64,000 bases of DNA from Pseudomonadales bacterium. GTDB taxonomy: Bacteria > Pseudomonadota > Gammaproteobacteria > Pseudomonadales > Pseudohongiellaceae. The translations under genes were made by a program, and so were the position numbers. Below are positions 36,300 to 44,559 of this stretch, piece by piece; within the stretch, counting starts at the first letter, position 1; every line of letters begins with the position of its first letter. Below the pieces are notes generated by a model, which saw only the letters and a list, made by a program, of their open reading frames with translations, ran no database searches and had not been told where the DNA came from. The stretch is taken from the NCBI GenBank assembly GCA_024234395.1, contig JACKOH010000002.1, positions 186,001 to 250,000 on the forward strand, in the 5' to 3' direction.

Positions 36300-37778
36300 T
36301 TACTGCCGCTGCAGATCAGGCTGATAGACGCCAACCTCAGTGAATCCCTGATCTGCCAGGTGGGCGGCGTGCAGACGGCTCATCATGCCCTTGTCGCAGT
36401 ACAGCAGATAGCTGGCCTTACGGTCCCTGGCGTCCAGGTAGGTCTGGAGCTGGTAGAAGGGTACCTGCAGAAATTCCAGATCCTGATGGTCACCGACCGC
36501 CAGAGGAGCCCGCTCCCGTTCGTCCGGGTGCCGGATATCAATAAGCGTGACGCCCGGCTCCAGGCTGGATACCACAGGAATCTTCCTGCCGGGGCCGGCC
36601 AGGTCGTTCGCCACACTGCTGACCAGCTGGACTCGGGCCTCGGCAACCGCCTGGTCGATAAGCTGCATGTTGAACTGCTGCTCCTCACGGGCAATGCGTT
36701 CGGGACGGGCCCGGGTGGTGGGACGGTCGGAGATGACGGCGCAGTATTCCGGAATCTGACTGGAGAACTGCTCGGTTCCTATGGACCGGGCGAGATCGAT
36801 GATGTCCTGCTTACCCGCCACGATCAGAGGCCGCAGTAACAGCTTATCGGTTACGCTGTCGATAATCACCAGGTTGGGCAGGGTCTGGCTGGAGACCTGA
36901 GCCACCGCTTCGCCGGTGACCAGGGCCTGAATACCCAGCTGATCGGCCAACCGCGAGGCGGCCCGCAGCATCATGCGTTTCAGGATCACGCCCATCTGCG
37001 AATTGTCCACCCGGTTCAGTATTTCAGCCACTACCGGCTCGAACGGAACGGTAATGAACCGGACCTGGTGAGAAGCCCCGAATTTCATCCACAGATAGAG
37101 TGCGACCTCTTTGACTGCCAGCTCATGGGCCCGGCCACCAAGATTGAAGAAACAGTAGTGGGTCAGCAGTCCCCGGCGAATGCACAGGTAACTGGATACC
37201 GCCGAATCAAAACCTCCTGAGATCAGAGACAGTACCGGATCCTGGGAACCCAGCGGGAAACCGCCGATGCCACTCTGCTGTTGCTCCACCACATGCACAT
37301 GATCCTGGCGAATCTCCAGCTGCACAGTAACCTCGGGGTTCGTGAGCCGGACACCTGCTGCTTCAGTCTGCTTCAGGAGAATCGCGCCAACATGGCGCTC
37401 TACGTCAACGGAGGTAAATGGATGATTGCCGTGGCGTTTGCAGCGCACCGCGAAGGTGCACCCGGCAAGCTGCGCGGCATAGGACTGACGGCAGACTTCG
37501 GCTATGGCGTCGAGATCCTGCAGGGCATAACGCTTCACCAACTGGAACTGCGCGATCCCGGGAGTGCAGCGCAGGCGCTCACTGATACGGCCAACCAGGA
37601 CTTCGTCATCCGATTCGGTTTGGATATCAATGACATCCCATTCCCCGGTTACAGAAATGTTTTCATCCAGTTCCCTGAGCAGTTTGCGCAGGTTCCTGCG
37701 TAACAGGCGGATGAGTCGGCGGCGCACCGGCCTGCTCTTGATGGTGATTTCGGGATACAACTTGACTACAAACAACAT
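36300..37778 (-). CDS. thiI: tRNA 4-thiouridine synthase ThiI with rhodanese domain
   Basis: Makes 4-thiouridine at tRNA position 8 and, with its rhodanese domain, can supply sulfur for thiamine thiazole. It starts MLFVVKLYPEITIKSRPVRRR. The order is N-terminal ferredoxin-like domain, THUMP, PP-loop ATPase (LSLISGGFDSAVSSYL), then a C-terminal rhodanese domain with the persulfide cysteine in LLYCDKGMMSRLHA. The second redox cysteine is in PEYCAVIS. It is therefore the long, thiamine-competent form. ATG at 37778 is preferred over 37811. It is divergent from glnA. Confidence 0.95.
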   Translation of the reverse strand: MLFVVKLYPEITIKSRPVRRRLIRLLRRNLRKLLRELDENISVTGEWDVIDIQTESDDEVLVGRISERLRCTPGIAQFQLVKRYALQDLDAIAEVCRQSYAAQLAGCTFAVRCKRHGNHPFTSVDVERHVGAILLKQTEAAGVRLTNPEVTVQLEIRQDHVHVVEQQQSGIGGFPLGSQDPVLSLISGGFDSAVSSYLCIRRGLLTHYCFFNLGGRAHELAVKEVALYLWMKFGASHQVRFITVPFEPVVAEILNRVDNSQMGVILKRMMLRAASRLADQLGIQALVTGEAVAQVSSQTLPNLVIIDSVTDKLLLRPLIVAGKQDIIDLARSIGTEQFSSQIPEYCAVISDRPTTRARPERIAREEQQFNMQLIDQAVAEARVQLVSSVANDLAGPGRKIPVVSSLEPGVTLIDIRHPDERERAPLAVGDHQDLEFLQVPFYQLQTYLDARDRKASYLLYCDKGMMSRLHAAHLADQGFTEVGVYQPDLQRQ

Positions 37779-37900
37779 AACTCTGTTCTGACAGTAGGTC
37801 CGGGGAAACAATCGGTAGGGGGAAACAACGACGATGAATGGCCGTAGCTGCCGCTGTCTGATTGGCGATTGGTAACTGTTTACTAATTTTCAAACACTAT

Positions 37901-37915
37901 GCACTATATTGGTGC
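37901..37915. promoter_or_regulatory. NtrC (NRI) binding site, distal
   Basis: GCAC-TATATTG-GTGC matches the GCAC-N7-GTGC dyad of NtrC enhancers. It lies 30 bp from the next box and about 125 bp before the predicted start. Confidence 0.85.
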
Positions 37916-37930
37916 TATAAAAATTGTGAC

Positions 37931-37945
37931 GCACCGATCGTGTGC
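37931..37945. promoter_or_regulatory. NtrC (NRI) binding site, proximal
   Basis: GCAC-CGATCGT-GTGC matches the same dyad. With the first box it makes a same-face pair three helical turns apart, about 95 bp before the predicted start, as in enteric glnA. Confidence 0.85.
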
Positions 37946-38006
37946 TCTGATGCCGCTCCGATCTCGTTAAACCCCTGAATTGCGGGCCTTTTAAGTTGTC
38001 GGGTTA

Positions 38007-38022
38007 TGGCATATATTTTGCT
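38007..38022 (+). promoter_or_regulatory. Sigma-54 promoter of glnA
   Basis: TGGCATATATTTTGCT matches the -24/-12 consensus TGGCAC-N5-TTGCW with correct GG to GC spacing. Transcription would begin near 38033. The upstream NtrC boxes give the activator sites it needs. Confidence 0.88.
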
Positions 38023-38156
38023 CCACCCTTGGTACTCAAGGCAAGCCAATCGCTCGGCGTTACGATTCGCTTCTTGAACTGATGTACTGAAGTACTTGAA
38101 GTACTATAGTCACCACTCGACCCGTCGGGGGAGAAACTGACAGCACTTCACTTTTA

Positions 38157-38268
38157 TTAAACCCAAGGCGTTAAACCCAAGGTGTTAAATACAAGGCATT
38201 AAACCCAAGGTACTGAGCCCGGGGTATTAAGCCCAAGGCATAAAACCCCAGGTATTTTACCCAGGGTA
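38157..38268. repeat. Eight-unit 14-bp tandem array in the glnA leader
   Basis: Eight contiguous 14-bp units fit the form TTAAACCCAAGGYR. Units 1, 2 and 4 are nearly identical (TTAAACCCAAGGCG, TTAAACCCAAGGTG, TTAAACCCAAGGTA) and the others drift, for example CTGAGCCCGGGGTA and TTTTACCCAGGGTA. The array is transcribed in the leader, ending 37 bp before the glnA ATG. The 14-bp period rules out an in-frame coding repeat of simple type. Confidence 0.92.
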
Positions 38269-38305
38269 AAAGAAACTATCGGAATGATCACACGGAGGAT
38301 CAGGA

Positions 38306-39715
38306 ATGTCTGAAAAGACGCTTAAATTAATCAAAGAAAACGATGTAAAGTGGGTTGACCTCCGTTTTACAGATACCAAGGGCAAGGAACAGCACGTCAC
38401 GTTTCCTTCCAACCGGGTAGACGCAGATTTTTTCGAAGGTCAGATGTTTGACGGTTCGTCCGTGGCGGGTTGGAAAGGCATCAACGAATCCGACATGATC
38501 CTGCTGCCGGACGACTCCACAGCGGTTCTCGACCCGTTCGCCGATGAGCCTCAGGTCAACCTCCGATGCGACATCATCGAACCCAAGACCATGCAGGGTT
38601 ACAACCGCGATCCGCGTTCCGTGGGACGCCGCGCCGAAGAGTACCTGAAGTCCACCGGTATCGGTGACACCGCTTACTTCGGTCCGGAGCCTGAATTCTT
38701 TGTATTCGACGACGTGCGCTGGTCCGCAGACATGGAAGGCGCCAGCTACAAGCTGCATTCCGAAGAGGCTGCCTGGACTTCCGGCGCTGAATTCGAAGGC
38801 GGCAACCTGGGTCACCGTCCCCGCGTCAAGGGTGGTTACTTCCCCGTTCCTCCGGTGGACTCCGCCCACGACCTGCGCTGCGCCATGAGCGAAACCATGG
38901 CCGGCATGGGCCTGGAAATCGACCTGCATCACCACGAAGTGGGCAATGCCTGTCAGAACGAAATCGGCACCAAGTTCAACAGCCTGGTGAAAAAAGCCGA
39001 CGAAGTACAGATTCTCAAGTACTGTATTCATAACGTCGCCGAAGCCTTCGGCAAGACCGCCACTTTCATGCCCAAACCGCTGGTAGGTGACAACGGTAGC
39101 GGTATGCATGTTCACCAGTCCATTTTCAAGGACGGCAAGAACATGTTTGCCGGTGATGGCTATGCGGGCCTGTCCGATGAAGCGATTTACTACATCGGCG
39201 GCATCATCAAGCACGCCAAGGCGCTGAACGCCTTCGGAAACTGCTCCACCAACTCTTACAAGCGTCTGGTAAAAGGTTTTGAAGCCCCGACTCTGCTGGC
39301 CTACTCGTCCAGAAACCGGTCCGCGGCGATTCGAATTCCTTACATCATGGGCGGCAACCCGAAAGCGATTCGTATCGAAGTCCGGTTTGGTGACCCGACT
39401 GCCAACCCGTACCTGTTCTTCGCCGCCATGCTGATGGCCGGCCTAGACGGCATCCAGAACAAGATCCACCCGGGCGAACCGGCCAGCAAGGACCTTTACG
39501 ATCTGGAGCCCGAAGAAGAAGCGCTGATTCCACAGGTGTGCGGAAGCCTGGAAGAGGCCCTGGACTCCCTGGACAAGGACCGCGACTTCCTGAAGGCCGG
39601 CGGCGTATTCGACGACGACCTGATCGACGGTTACATCGCCCTCAAGAAAGAAGACTGTGTGCGACTGGCCATGACCACCCACCCTGTAGAGTTCGACATG
39701 TACTACAGCGTGTAA
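38306..39715 (+). CDS. glnA: Glutamine synthetase, type I
   Basis: Dodecameric enzyme that makes glutamine from glutamate, ammonia and ATP. At 469 residues it shows the N-terminal beta-grasp (VKWVDLRFTDTKGKEQHVTFP), the latch MFDGSSVAGWKGINESDM, the ATP/metal site GPEPEFFVFDD, NGSGMHVHQS, and KRLVKGFEAPTLLAYSSRNRSAAIRIP. The adenylylation tyrosine site KDLYDLEPEE indicates covalent control of the beta-type. It is preceded by GGAGGA and is followed by a strong terminator before ntrB. Confidence 0.98.
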   Translation: MSEKTLKLIKENDVKWVDLRFTDTKGKEQHVTFPSNRVDADFFEGQMFDGSSVAGWKGINESDMILLPDDSTAVLDPFADEPQVNLRCDIIEPKTMQGYNRDPRSVGRRAEEYLKSTGIGDTAYFGPEPEFFVFDDVRWSADMEGASYKLHSEEAAWTSGAEFEGGNLGHRPRVKGGYFPVPPVDSAHDLRCAMSETMAGMGLEIDLHHHEVGNACQNEIGTKFNSLVKKADEVQILKYCIHNVAEAFGKTATFMPKPLVGDNGSGMHVHQSIFKDGKNMFAGDGYAGLSDEAIYYIGGIIKHAKALNAFGNCSTNSYKRLVKGFEAPTLLAYSSRNRSAAIRIPYIMGGNPKAIRIEVRFGDPTANPYLFFAAMLMAGLDGIQNKIHPGEPASKDLYDLEPEEEALIPQVCGSLEEALDSLDKDRDFLKAGGVFDDDLIDGYIALKKEDCVRLAMTTHPVEFDMYYSV

Positions 39716-39739
39716 TATCTGTCCTGAGAAGCAGAATAA

Positions 39740-39768
39740 AAAGCCCGGGCAGGCCCCGGGCTTTTTTT
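39740..39768 (+). terminator. Rho-independent terminator of glnA
   Basis: GCCCGGG and CCCGGGC make a 7-bp stem around CAGGC, followed by seven T residues and preceded by an A run. It lies 25 bp after the glnA stop. Confidence 0.93.
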
Positions 39769-39990
39769 GCCCCGATTTTTCCCCTGTGCGACACGCTCGA
39801 ATCCCCCCCCCTTTCCACGGTCAGTAACCCCCACGCCGAACGGAAAACTGACTCGATCGAGGGCCCGATCCCCGAAATGTGGCAGCGCCAAATAAAGCAC
39901 CAATTCAAAACACCGGTCACTGGCAGGCAAAACCCGCGCCGGGCTCAGGACCACGACTGGAACCAGGAAATGGCTTGAATAGTCGCTAAT

Positions 39991-40007
39991 TGCACCAATA
40001 TAGGGCA
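39991..40007. promoter_or_regulatory. NtrC-like operator before ntrBC
   Basis: TGCACCA-ATA-TAGGGCA matches the extended NtrC dyad TGCACCA-N3-TGGTGCA at 12 of 14 arm positions. In enteric bacteria a similar box lets NtrC repress the ntrB promoter; that role is inferred here. Confidence 0.6.
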
Positions 40008-40196
40008 TAGTGGCACCGATCACGGCCTGGCCGACCGGGCAGAGGGCCTGATTTCAGTGCGTAACGGGGCCGGAAAGTGCCGGATTTCAGCAACTTGCCA
40101 CCCATTGAAGCAATTCCACGGTGTTGGTTTGGTTATTGCATAAGAGCCATGATGGGGCGGAAAGTCGACCCGACCATCGGCGCAGGACCCTGATTT

Positions 40197-41309
40197 GTGA
40201 CCCTGGACAATCAACATAAACGCTTGCTGGACCAGCTTAAGACCGGCGTTTTGCTGCTGGACCGCAACCTGCGCATTCTTTACCTGAATCTGGAGGCGGA
40301 AGCACTGCTGGAAATTTCCGGCAACCAGGCACCCAAGCTCACCCTGCCCGACATTCTGCTGGCCGCAGACGAAGATATCCGGGGTATCAGGCGAGCCATC
40401 AGGAGCGGCACCAGTTTCACCAAGCACCGGGCGTCTTTCCGGTTGATAACAGGCAAGAATATTGTCGTGGATTACACCATCAATCCATTCGACGACGAGG
40501 GCCAGGAACAGGTCATGATGGAAATGCATTCCAAACATTACTCGCAGCGCATCAGCCGCGACGAGGTCCTGTTGTCAACTCAGGCCACCACCCGCGAACT
40601 GGTGCGCGGCCTGGCGCATGAAATCAAGAACCCCCTGGGGGGCATCCGGGGTGCCGCTCAGCTGCTGGCCCAGGAACTGCCCGATGAGGAACTTCAGGAT
40701 TACACCAACGTTATCATCCAGGAGGCGGACCGGCTGCGAAATCTGGTCGACCGACTGACCGGCTCCCGCAAGTTACCGGAAATGCAGCCTCTGAACATTC
40801 ACGAGGTACTGGAGCGGGTAACCAGTCTGGTAAAGGCGGAAATCAACGATCGCGCCATCGAACTGGAAAAAGACTACGACCCCAGCATTCCCAAGGTCAT
40901 CGGTGACAAGGAACAGCTGATTCAGGCGGTACTGAATATCGTCCGCAATGCCGTACAGGCACTGGAAAGCCCATCTGTCGAGCACCGCCTGGGCATCATC
41001 TGCCTGCGGACCAGGGTATTGCGTAACGTCACCATTGGCAGTGTCGCGCACCGCCTGGTGGCGAGGGTTGAAATCAGGGACAACGGTCCCGGTATACCCA
41101 ACCGGATAATCGACACACTGTTCTATCCGATGATCAGTGGCCGCGCCGACGGCAGCGGGCTCGGCCTTTCCATCGCTCAGTCCATAATCAATCAGCACGG
41201 TGGCATCATCGAATGCGACAGCGAGCCGGGAGCAACGGTTTTTACACTCACCATTCCACTGCCTGATGACAATCAGATTCAAGAGGAACCTACATCCAAT
41301 GAGCAGTAA
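40197..41309 (+). CDS. glnL: Nitrogen regulation sensor kinase NtrB (NRII)
   Basis: A cytoplasmic histidine kinase/phosphatase that responds to PII and sets the phosphorylation of NtrC. A PAS-like sensor occupies residues 10-115. The H box is LVRGLAHEIKNPLGGIRGAAQLL (phospho-His), the N box LNIVRNAVQAL, G1 IRDNGPGIPN and G2 DGSGLGLSIAQSI. There is no membrane segment. A GTG at 40197 gives 370 residues. The stop overlaps the ntrC start by 11 bp. Confidence 0.95.
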   Translation: MTLDNQHKRLLDQLKTGVLLLDRNLRILYLNLEAEALLEISGNQAPKLTLPDILLAADEDIRGIRRAIRSGTSFTKHRASFRLITGKNIVVDYTINPFDDEGQEQVMMEMHSKHYSQRISRDEVLLSTQATTRELVRGLAHEIKNPLGGIRGAAQLLAQELPDEELQDYTNVIIQEADRLRNLVDRLTGSRKLPEMQPLNIHEVLERVTSLVKAEINDRAIELEKDYDPSIPKVIGDKEQLIQAVLNIVRNAVQALESPSVEHRLGIICLRTRVLRNVTIGSVAHRLVARVEIRDNGPGIPNRIIDTLFYPMISGRADGSGLGLSIAQSIINQHGGIIECDSEPGATVFTLTIPLPDDNQIQEEPTSNEQ

Positions 41310-42717
41310 CAATTCAGTCTGGATCCTGGACGACGATCGGTCGATACGCTGGGTTCTGGAAAAATCGCTGGAGAAGAAAGGCCTGGAAACCGAGTCATTC
41401 GAAACCGGAGATGATTTACTGCATCGCCTGGAACACTCGCAACCGGATGCTATCATCAGTGATATCAGGATGCCAGGCATCAATGGGCTGGACCTGCTGT
41501 CCAACATTCAGGAGCAGTACCCTTCCCTGCCGGTCATTATAATGACTGCGCACTCGGACCTGGACAGCGCGGTGTCGTCCTACAGCCGGGGAGCCTTCGA
41601 GTACCTGCCCAAACCATTCGACATCGAAGAAGCGGTGGCCATGACCCAGCGGGCCCTGGAACAGACCCGCAAGAAAAATCTTAACGAGCAACTGGAGAAC
41701 GCCGACAAGGCCCAGGAGATAATTGGTGAGGCACCTGCCATGCAGGAGGTGTTTCGTGCCATCGGCCGCCTGTCACAATCCAATATCTCGGTATTGATCA
41801 ACGGCGAATCGGGAACCGGTAAGGAACTGGTGGCCCATGCCCTGCATCGTCACAGCCCACGTCGAGACAAACCGTTCATCCCGCTCAACGTGGCGGCAAT
41901 TCCTAAAGAGCTTATCGAATCCGAACTGTTCGGCCACGAAAAGGGTGCATTTACCGGTGCTACCCAACAGCGGGTCGGTCGCTTCGAGCAGGCCGACGGC
42001 GGCACCCTGTTCCTGGATGAAATCGGCGATATGCCGCCGGATACCCAGACCCGCCTGCTGCGCGTCCTGTCCGATGGCGAGTTTTACCGGGTCGGAGGTC
42101 ACACTCCACGCAAGGTTGATGTGCGGATCATTGCAGCAACCCACCAGGACTTGGAGAAACTGGTCAAGGAACACCTGTTCCGGGAAGACTTGTTCCACCG
42201 TTTGAACGTCATCAGAATTCATATTCCCCGATTGCGCGACCGCCGCGAGGACATTCCGCAACTGGCGCGGCATTTCCTGCGCCAGGCGGCCAGGGAACTG
42301 AATGTCGAACCGAAGGTATTACGCCCCGAGACAGAGCAGTACCTGGCCAATCTGAACTGGCCGGGCAACGTCCGCCAACTGGAAAATTTCTGCCGCTGGA
42401 TCACGGTAATGGCCTCCAGCCGCGAAGTTCACCTGAACGACCTGCCGCCTGAGTTTGCCGAGCAGGAAGTACAGCGTGGTGACTCGGGCAGCTGGACCCA
42501 GGCGCTGGAAGCCTGGGCCGATCAGGAACTGGCCCTGGGCAATTCCTCGATTCTGGATCAGGCGGTTCCCATGTTTGAGCGCACCATGATCGACGTGGCG
42601 CTGAAGCATACTGCCGGACGTCGTCGCGACGCAGCCGCCCTGCTGGGCTGGGGACGCAATACGCTGACCCGCAAAATCAAGGAACTGGGCGAAGGGCACG
42701 ATTCTTCGGACGAATGA
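41299..42717 (+). CDS. glnG: Nitrogen regulation response regulator NtrC (NRI)
   Basis: Sigma-54 activator with receiver, AAA+ and Fis-type domains. The receiver has the acidic pocket VWILDDDRS and the phospho-Asp in IISDIRMPGINGLD (near residue 54). The AAA+ core has Walker A NGESGTGKELVAHAL, the sigma-54 contact loop KGAFTGATQQ and Walker B GGTLFLDEIGDMP. The C-terminal helix-turn-helix is RRRDAAALLGWGRNTLTRKIKELG. ATG at 41299 gives 472 residues, as in the family. It should bind the boxes upstream of glnA in this window. Confidence 0.96.
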   Translation: MSSNNSVWILDDDRSIRWVLEKSLEKKGLETESFETGDDLLHRLEHSQPDAIISDIRMPGINGLDLLSNIQEQYPSLPVIIMTAHSDLDSAVSSYSRGAFEYLPKPFDIEEAVAMTQRALEQTRKKNLNEQLENADKAQEIIGEAPAMQEVFRAIGRLSQSNISVLINGESGTGKELVAHALHRHSPRRDKPFIPLNVAAIPKELIESELFGHEKGAFTGATQQRVGRFEQADGGTLFLDEIGDMPPDTQTRLLRVLSDGEFYRVGGHTPRKVDVRIIAATHQDLEKLVKEHLFREDLFHRLNVIRIHIPRLRDRREDIPQLARHFLRQAARELNVEPKVLRPETEQYLANLNWPGNVRQLENFCRWITVMASSREVHLNDLPPEFAEQEVQRGDSGSWTQALEAWADQELALGNSSILDQAVPMFERTMIDVALKHTAGRRRDAAALLGWGRNTLTRKIKELGEGHDSSDE

Positions 42718-42795
42718 GCCGGTCTCAGCATCTGGCCTCACTGTGGCTGACGGGGTAAGCTTGCCGCCTCTCCCGTCGTCGTATTGAGTGTCGCC

Positions 42796-43326
42796 GTGCT
42801 GAATATTGTACTTTACGAACCAGAAATCCCACCGAACACCGGCAATATCATTCGCCTGGCGGCCAATACCGGATCTGCCCTGCACCTGATCAAACCCCTG
42901 GGCTTTGAACTGGACGACCGCAGATTGCGGCGGGCCGGGCTGGACTACCATGAATTCAGTCAGGTCACTCTGCACGAGAGCTGGCCGGCCTTTCTCGCGA
43001 CTCTGGGTTCGGATCCCGCAGACCCAGACTCCTCCATTCTCGCCAACTTCAATGAGCAACGATTATTCGGCATCAGTACACGGGGCCGGCTTGACTATAC
43101 CGGGATCGACTATAAGGACGGGGACTATCTGATATTCGGTCCCGAAACCCGGGGTTTACCGGAGTCGGTACGGGAACAGCTGGGTGAAACCCGGGTCCTG
43201 CGGATTCCGATGCTGCCGGAAAGCCGCAGCCTCAATCTTTCCAACGCGGTTGCCGTGGTGGTTTACGAGGCCTGGCGACAACTGCAGTTTCCGGGCTCGC
43301 GGCAGCGACCCCGGAACCCGGGTTAA
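42796..43326 (+). CDS. trmL: tRNA (cytidine/uridine-2'-O)-methyltransferase TrmL
   Basis: A SPOUT-class enzyme that methylates the ribose of the wobble base (position 34) in certain leucine tRNAs. The sequence MLNIVLYEPEIPPNTGNIIR is the family start and supports GTG at 42796; a TTG at 42784 would add four residues. The knot motifs GDYLIFGPETRGLP and RIPMLPESRSLNLSNAVAVVVYEAWRQ form the SAM site. It is convergent with secB. Confidence 0.95.
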   Translation: MLNIVLYEPEIPPNTGNIIRLAANTGSALHLIKPLGFELDDRRLRRAGLDYHEFSQVTLHESWPAFLATLGSDPADPDSSILANFNEQRLFGISTRGRLDYTGIDYKDGDYLIFGPETRGLPESVREQLGETRVLRIPMLPESRSLNLSNAVAVVVYEAWRQLQFPGSRQRPRNPG

Positions 43327-43332
43327 GGCGCC

Positions 43333-43866
43333 TCAGTTGATGGCCGGATCGCTCTCGGCTGCAGCGCCGTTGCCGGCGGCAGCGCGCTCGGCTTCCTGCT
43401 GTTTGCCCTGGGCATACAGCGCTTCAAAATTAACCGGCGCCAGCATGAGCGGAGGAAAGCTGCCCTTCACCACCAGGGAATCGATAGTCTCGCGGGCATA
43501 GGGAAACATGATGTTGGGACAGACTGTAGCCAGTACCTGTTCCAGTTGCTCGTCAGCCAGTCCCTTGCAGGTGAAAATGCCGCCCTGCTGTACCTCGACC
43601 AGGAACGCCACCTTGTCATCCTGCTTGGCCTGCACAGTGAGTACCAGGATCACTTCATAAGCCCCATCCTGCAACCTGGTGTTACGGCTTTTGATATCAA
43701 ATGTAATCTGGGGCCGCCACTGCCCACTGCGGAAGGAATCAGGACTGTTGGGGGATTCAAAGGAGGCATCTTTCAGATAAAGACGCTGTAAGGAAAAGTT
43801 CGGTCCCTGCTGTTCGGTTTCCGGCGCCGCCGCGCCCGGCTCGTTGCTCTGCTCGTTGTCTGCCAT
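43333..43866 (-). CDS. secB: Protein-export chaperone SecB
   Basis: A tetrameric chaperone that keeps preproteins unfolded for SecA. The core has FSLQRLYLKDASFESPNSP, VQQGGIFTCKGLADEQLEQVLATVCPNIMFPYARETI and VVKGSFPPLMLAPVNFEALY, all SecB signatures. It is 177 residues long, with acidic and Ala-rich tails that are longer than in E. coli. The glutaredoxin gene often beside secB is missing; a rhodanese gene follows upstream on the same strand. Confidence 0.97.
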   Translation of the reverse strand: MADNEQSNEPGAAAPETEQQGPNFSLQRLYLKDASFESPNSPDSFRSGQWRPQITFDIKSRNTRLQDGAYEVILVLTVQAKQDDKVAFLVEVQQGGIFTCKGLADEQLEQVLATVCPNIMFPYARETIDSLVVKGSFPPLMLAPVNFEALYAQGKQQEAERAAAGNGAAAESDPAIN

Positions 43867-43953
43867 GGTTTGTCCTGTCTCTTTGACTTGCTGTTTAACT
43901 TGCTGAATCGTTTAATGCCGCGTGGCGATGGCCGGGTAACGGGAGGGGCTTGC

Positions 43954-44379
43954 TTATTTCTGCACCAGGGGCAGGGACTGCGACTTCCACTCGGTTACGC
44001 CTCCTGCCAGCCTGACCACCTGATTGAATCCCGCCTGCTGCAGTGTCTTGCAGGCCTCGCCGGATTGCTGGCCCATCTTGCACACTACCACCACCGGCTT
44101 TTCCTTGTGCTTGTTAAGCTCCGTGAGGCGCTGACCCAGTTTGGATTGTGGTATGTTGATGGAGTCCACGATATGGCCCGCATCAAACTCCTTTTTATCC
44201 CGTACGTCCAGCACCACCGCCCCCTGGCGGTTGATCATCATCACCGCCTGTTGCGGTCCCACCGATTTACTGGCGCGGGATCGATGCTGGAGGAAAATTG
44301 CAATCACCAGTAACAGCCATAAGCCGGCCAACACCGGGTGATTGCCTATGAACTCGATAAACTGATCCATAACGTCCAC
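43954..44379 (-). CDS. Membrane-anchored rhodanese-like protein (YibN type)
   Basis: A 141-residue protein with one N-terminal membrane helix (PVLAGLWLLLVIAIFLQ, about residues 15-31) and a single rhodanese domain. The active cysteine is in VVVVCKMGQQSGEACKTLQQAG, and VVLDVRDKKEFDAGHI is the conserved first motif. It corresponds to YibN, found between secB and gpmI in many gammaproteobacteria. Its sulfur acceptor is unknown. A second ATG three codons in (44370) may be the true start. It is divergent from gpmI. Confidence 0.9.
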   Translation of the reverse strand: MDVMDQFIEFIGNHPVLAGLWLLLVIAIFLQHRSRASKSVGPQQAVMMINRQGAVVLDVRDKKEFDAGHIVDSINIPQSKLGQRLTELNKHKEKPVVVVCKMGQQSGEACKTLQQAGFNQVVRLAGGVTEWKSQSLPLVQK

Positions 44380-44559
44380 GTTACCACTGGAACTGCCCGC
44401 TATCCGGCCAGTAATCGTTGCCGGTCAAGACTGGGCCCGCCCGTAAAAAGGGGAGCAGTATACACGGCTGGACAGCCTGAAAGAAGTTTCAAGTGGACCT
44501 CCACTGCGTATAATGAACGCTGATTTCACTGATTTACTGCTATCCAGGAATTAAGCCTC

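Larger units (their letters stand above)
37779..38305. other. Divergent regulatory region thiI / glnA
   Basis: These 527 bp hold, in order toward glnA: two NtrC boxes, a sigma-54 promoter, a short set of GTACT repeats (38083-38107), an eight-unit 14-bp tandem array and the glnA ribosome site (GGAGGA, 38292-38297). No coding frame was found. The predicted glnA leader from the sigma-54 start is about 270 nt. Confidence 0.8.
39716..40196. other. Intergenic region glnA / ntrB
   Basis: These 481 bp contain the glnA terminator and an NtrC-like operator about 200 bp before ntrB. No coding sequence was recognised. A run of eight or more C at about 39804 is the only other simple-sequence feature. Confidence 0.6.

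Noticed and set aside
38157..38268. CRISPR array
   Set aside because: Units are contiguous and 14 bp with no spacers, and no cas genes are nearby.
38327..39214. A 295-codon minus-strand frame opposite glnA
   Set aside because: glnA is certain and the antisense product has no signature.
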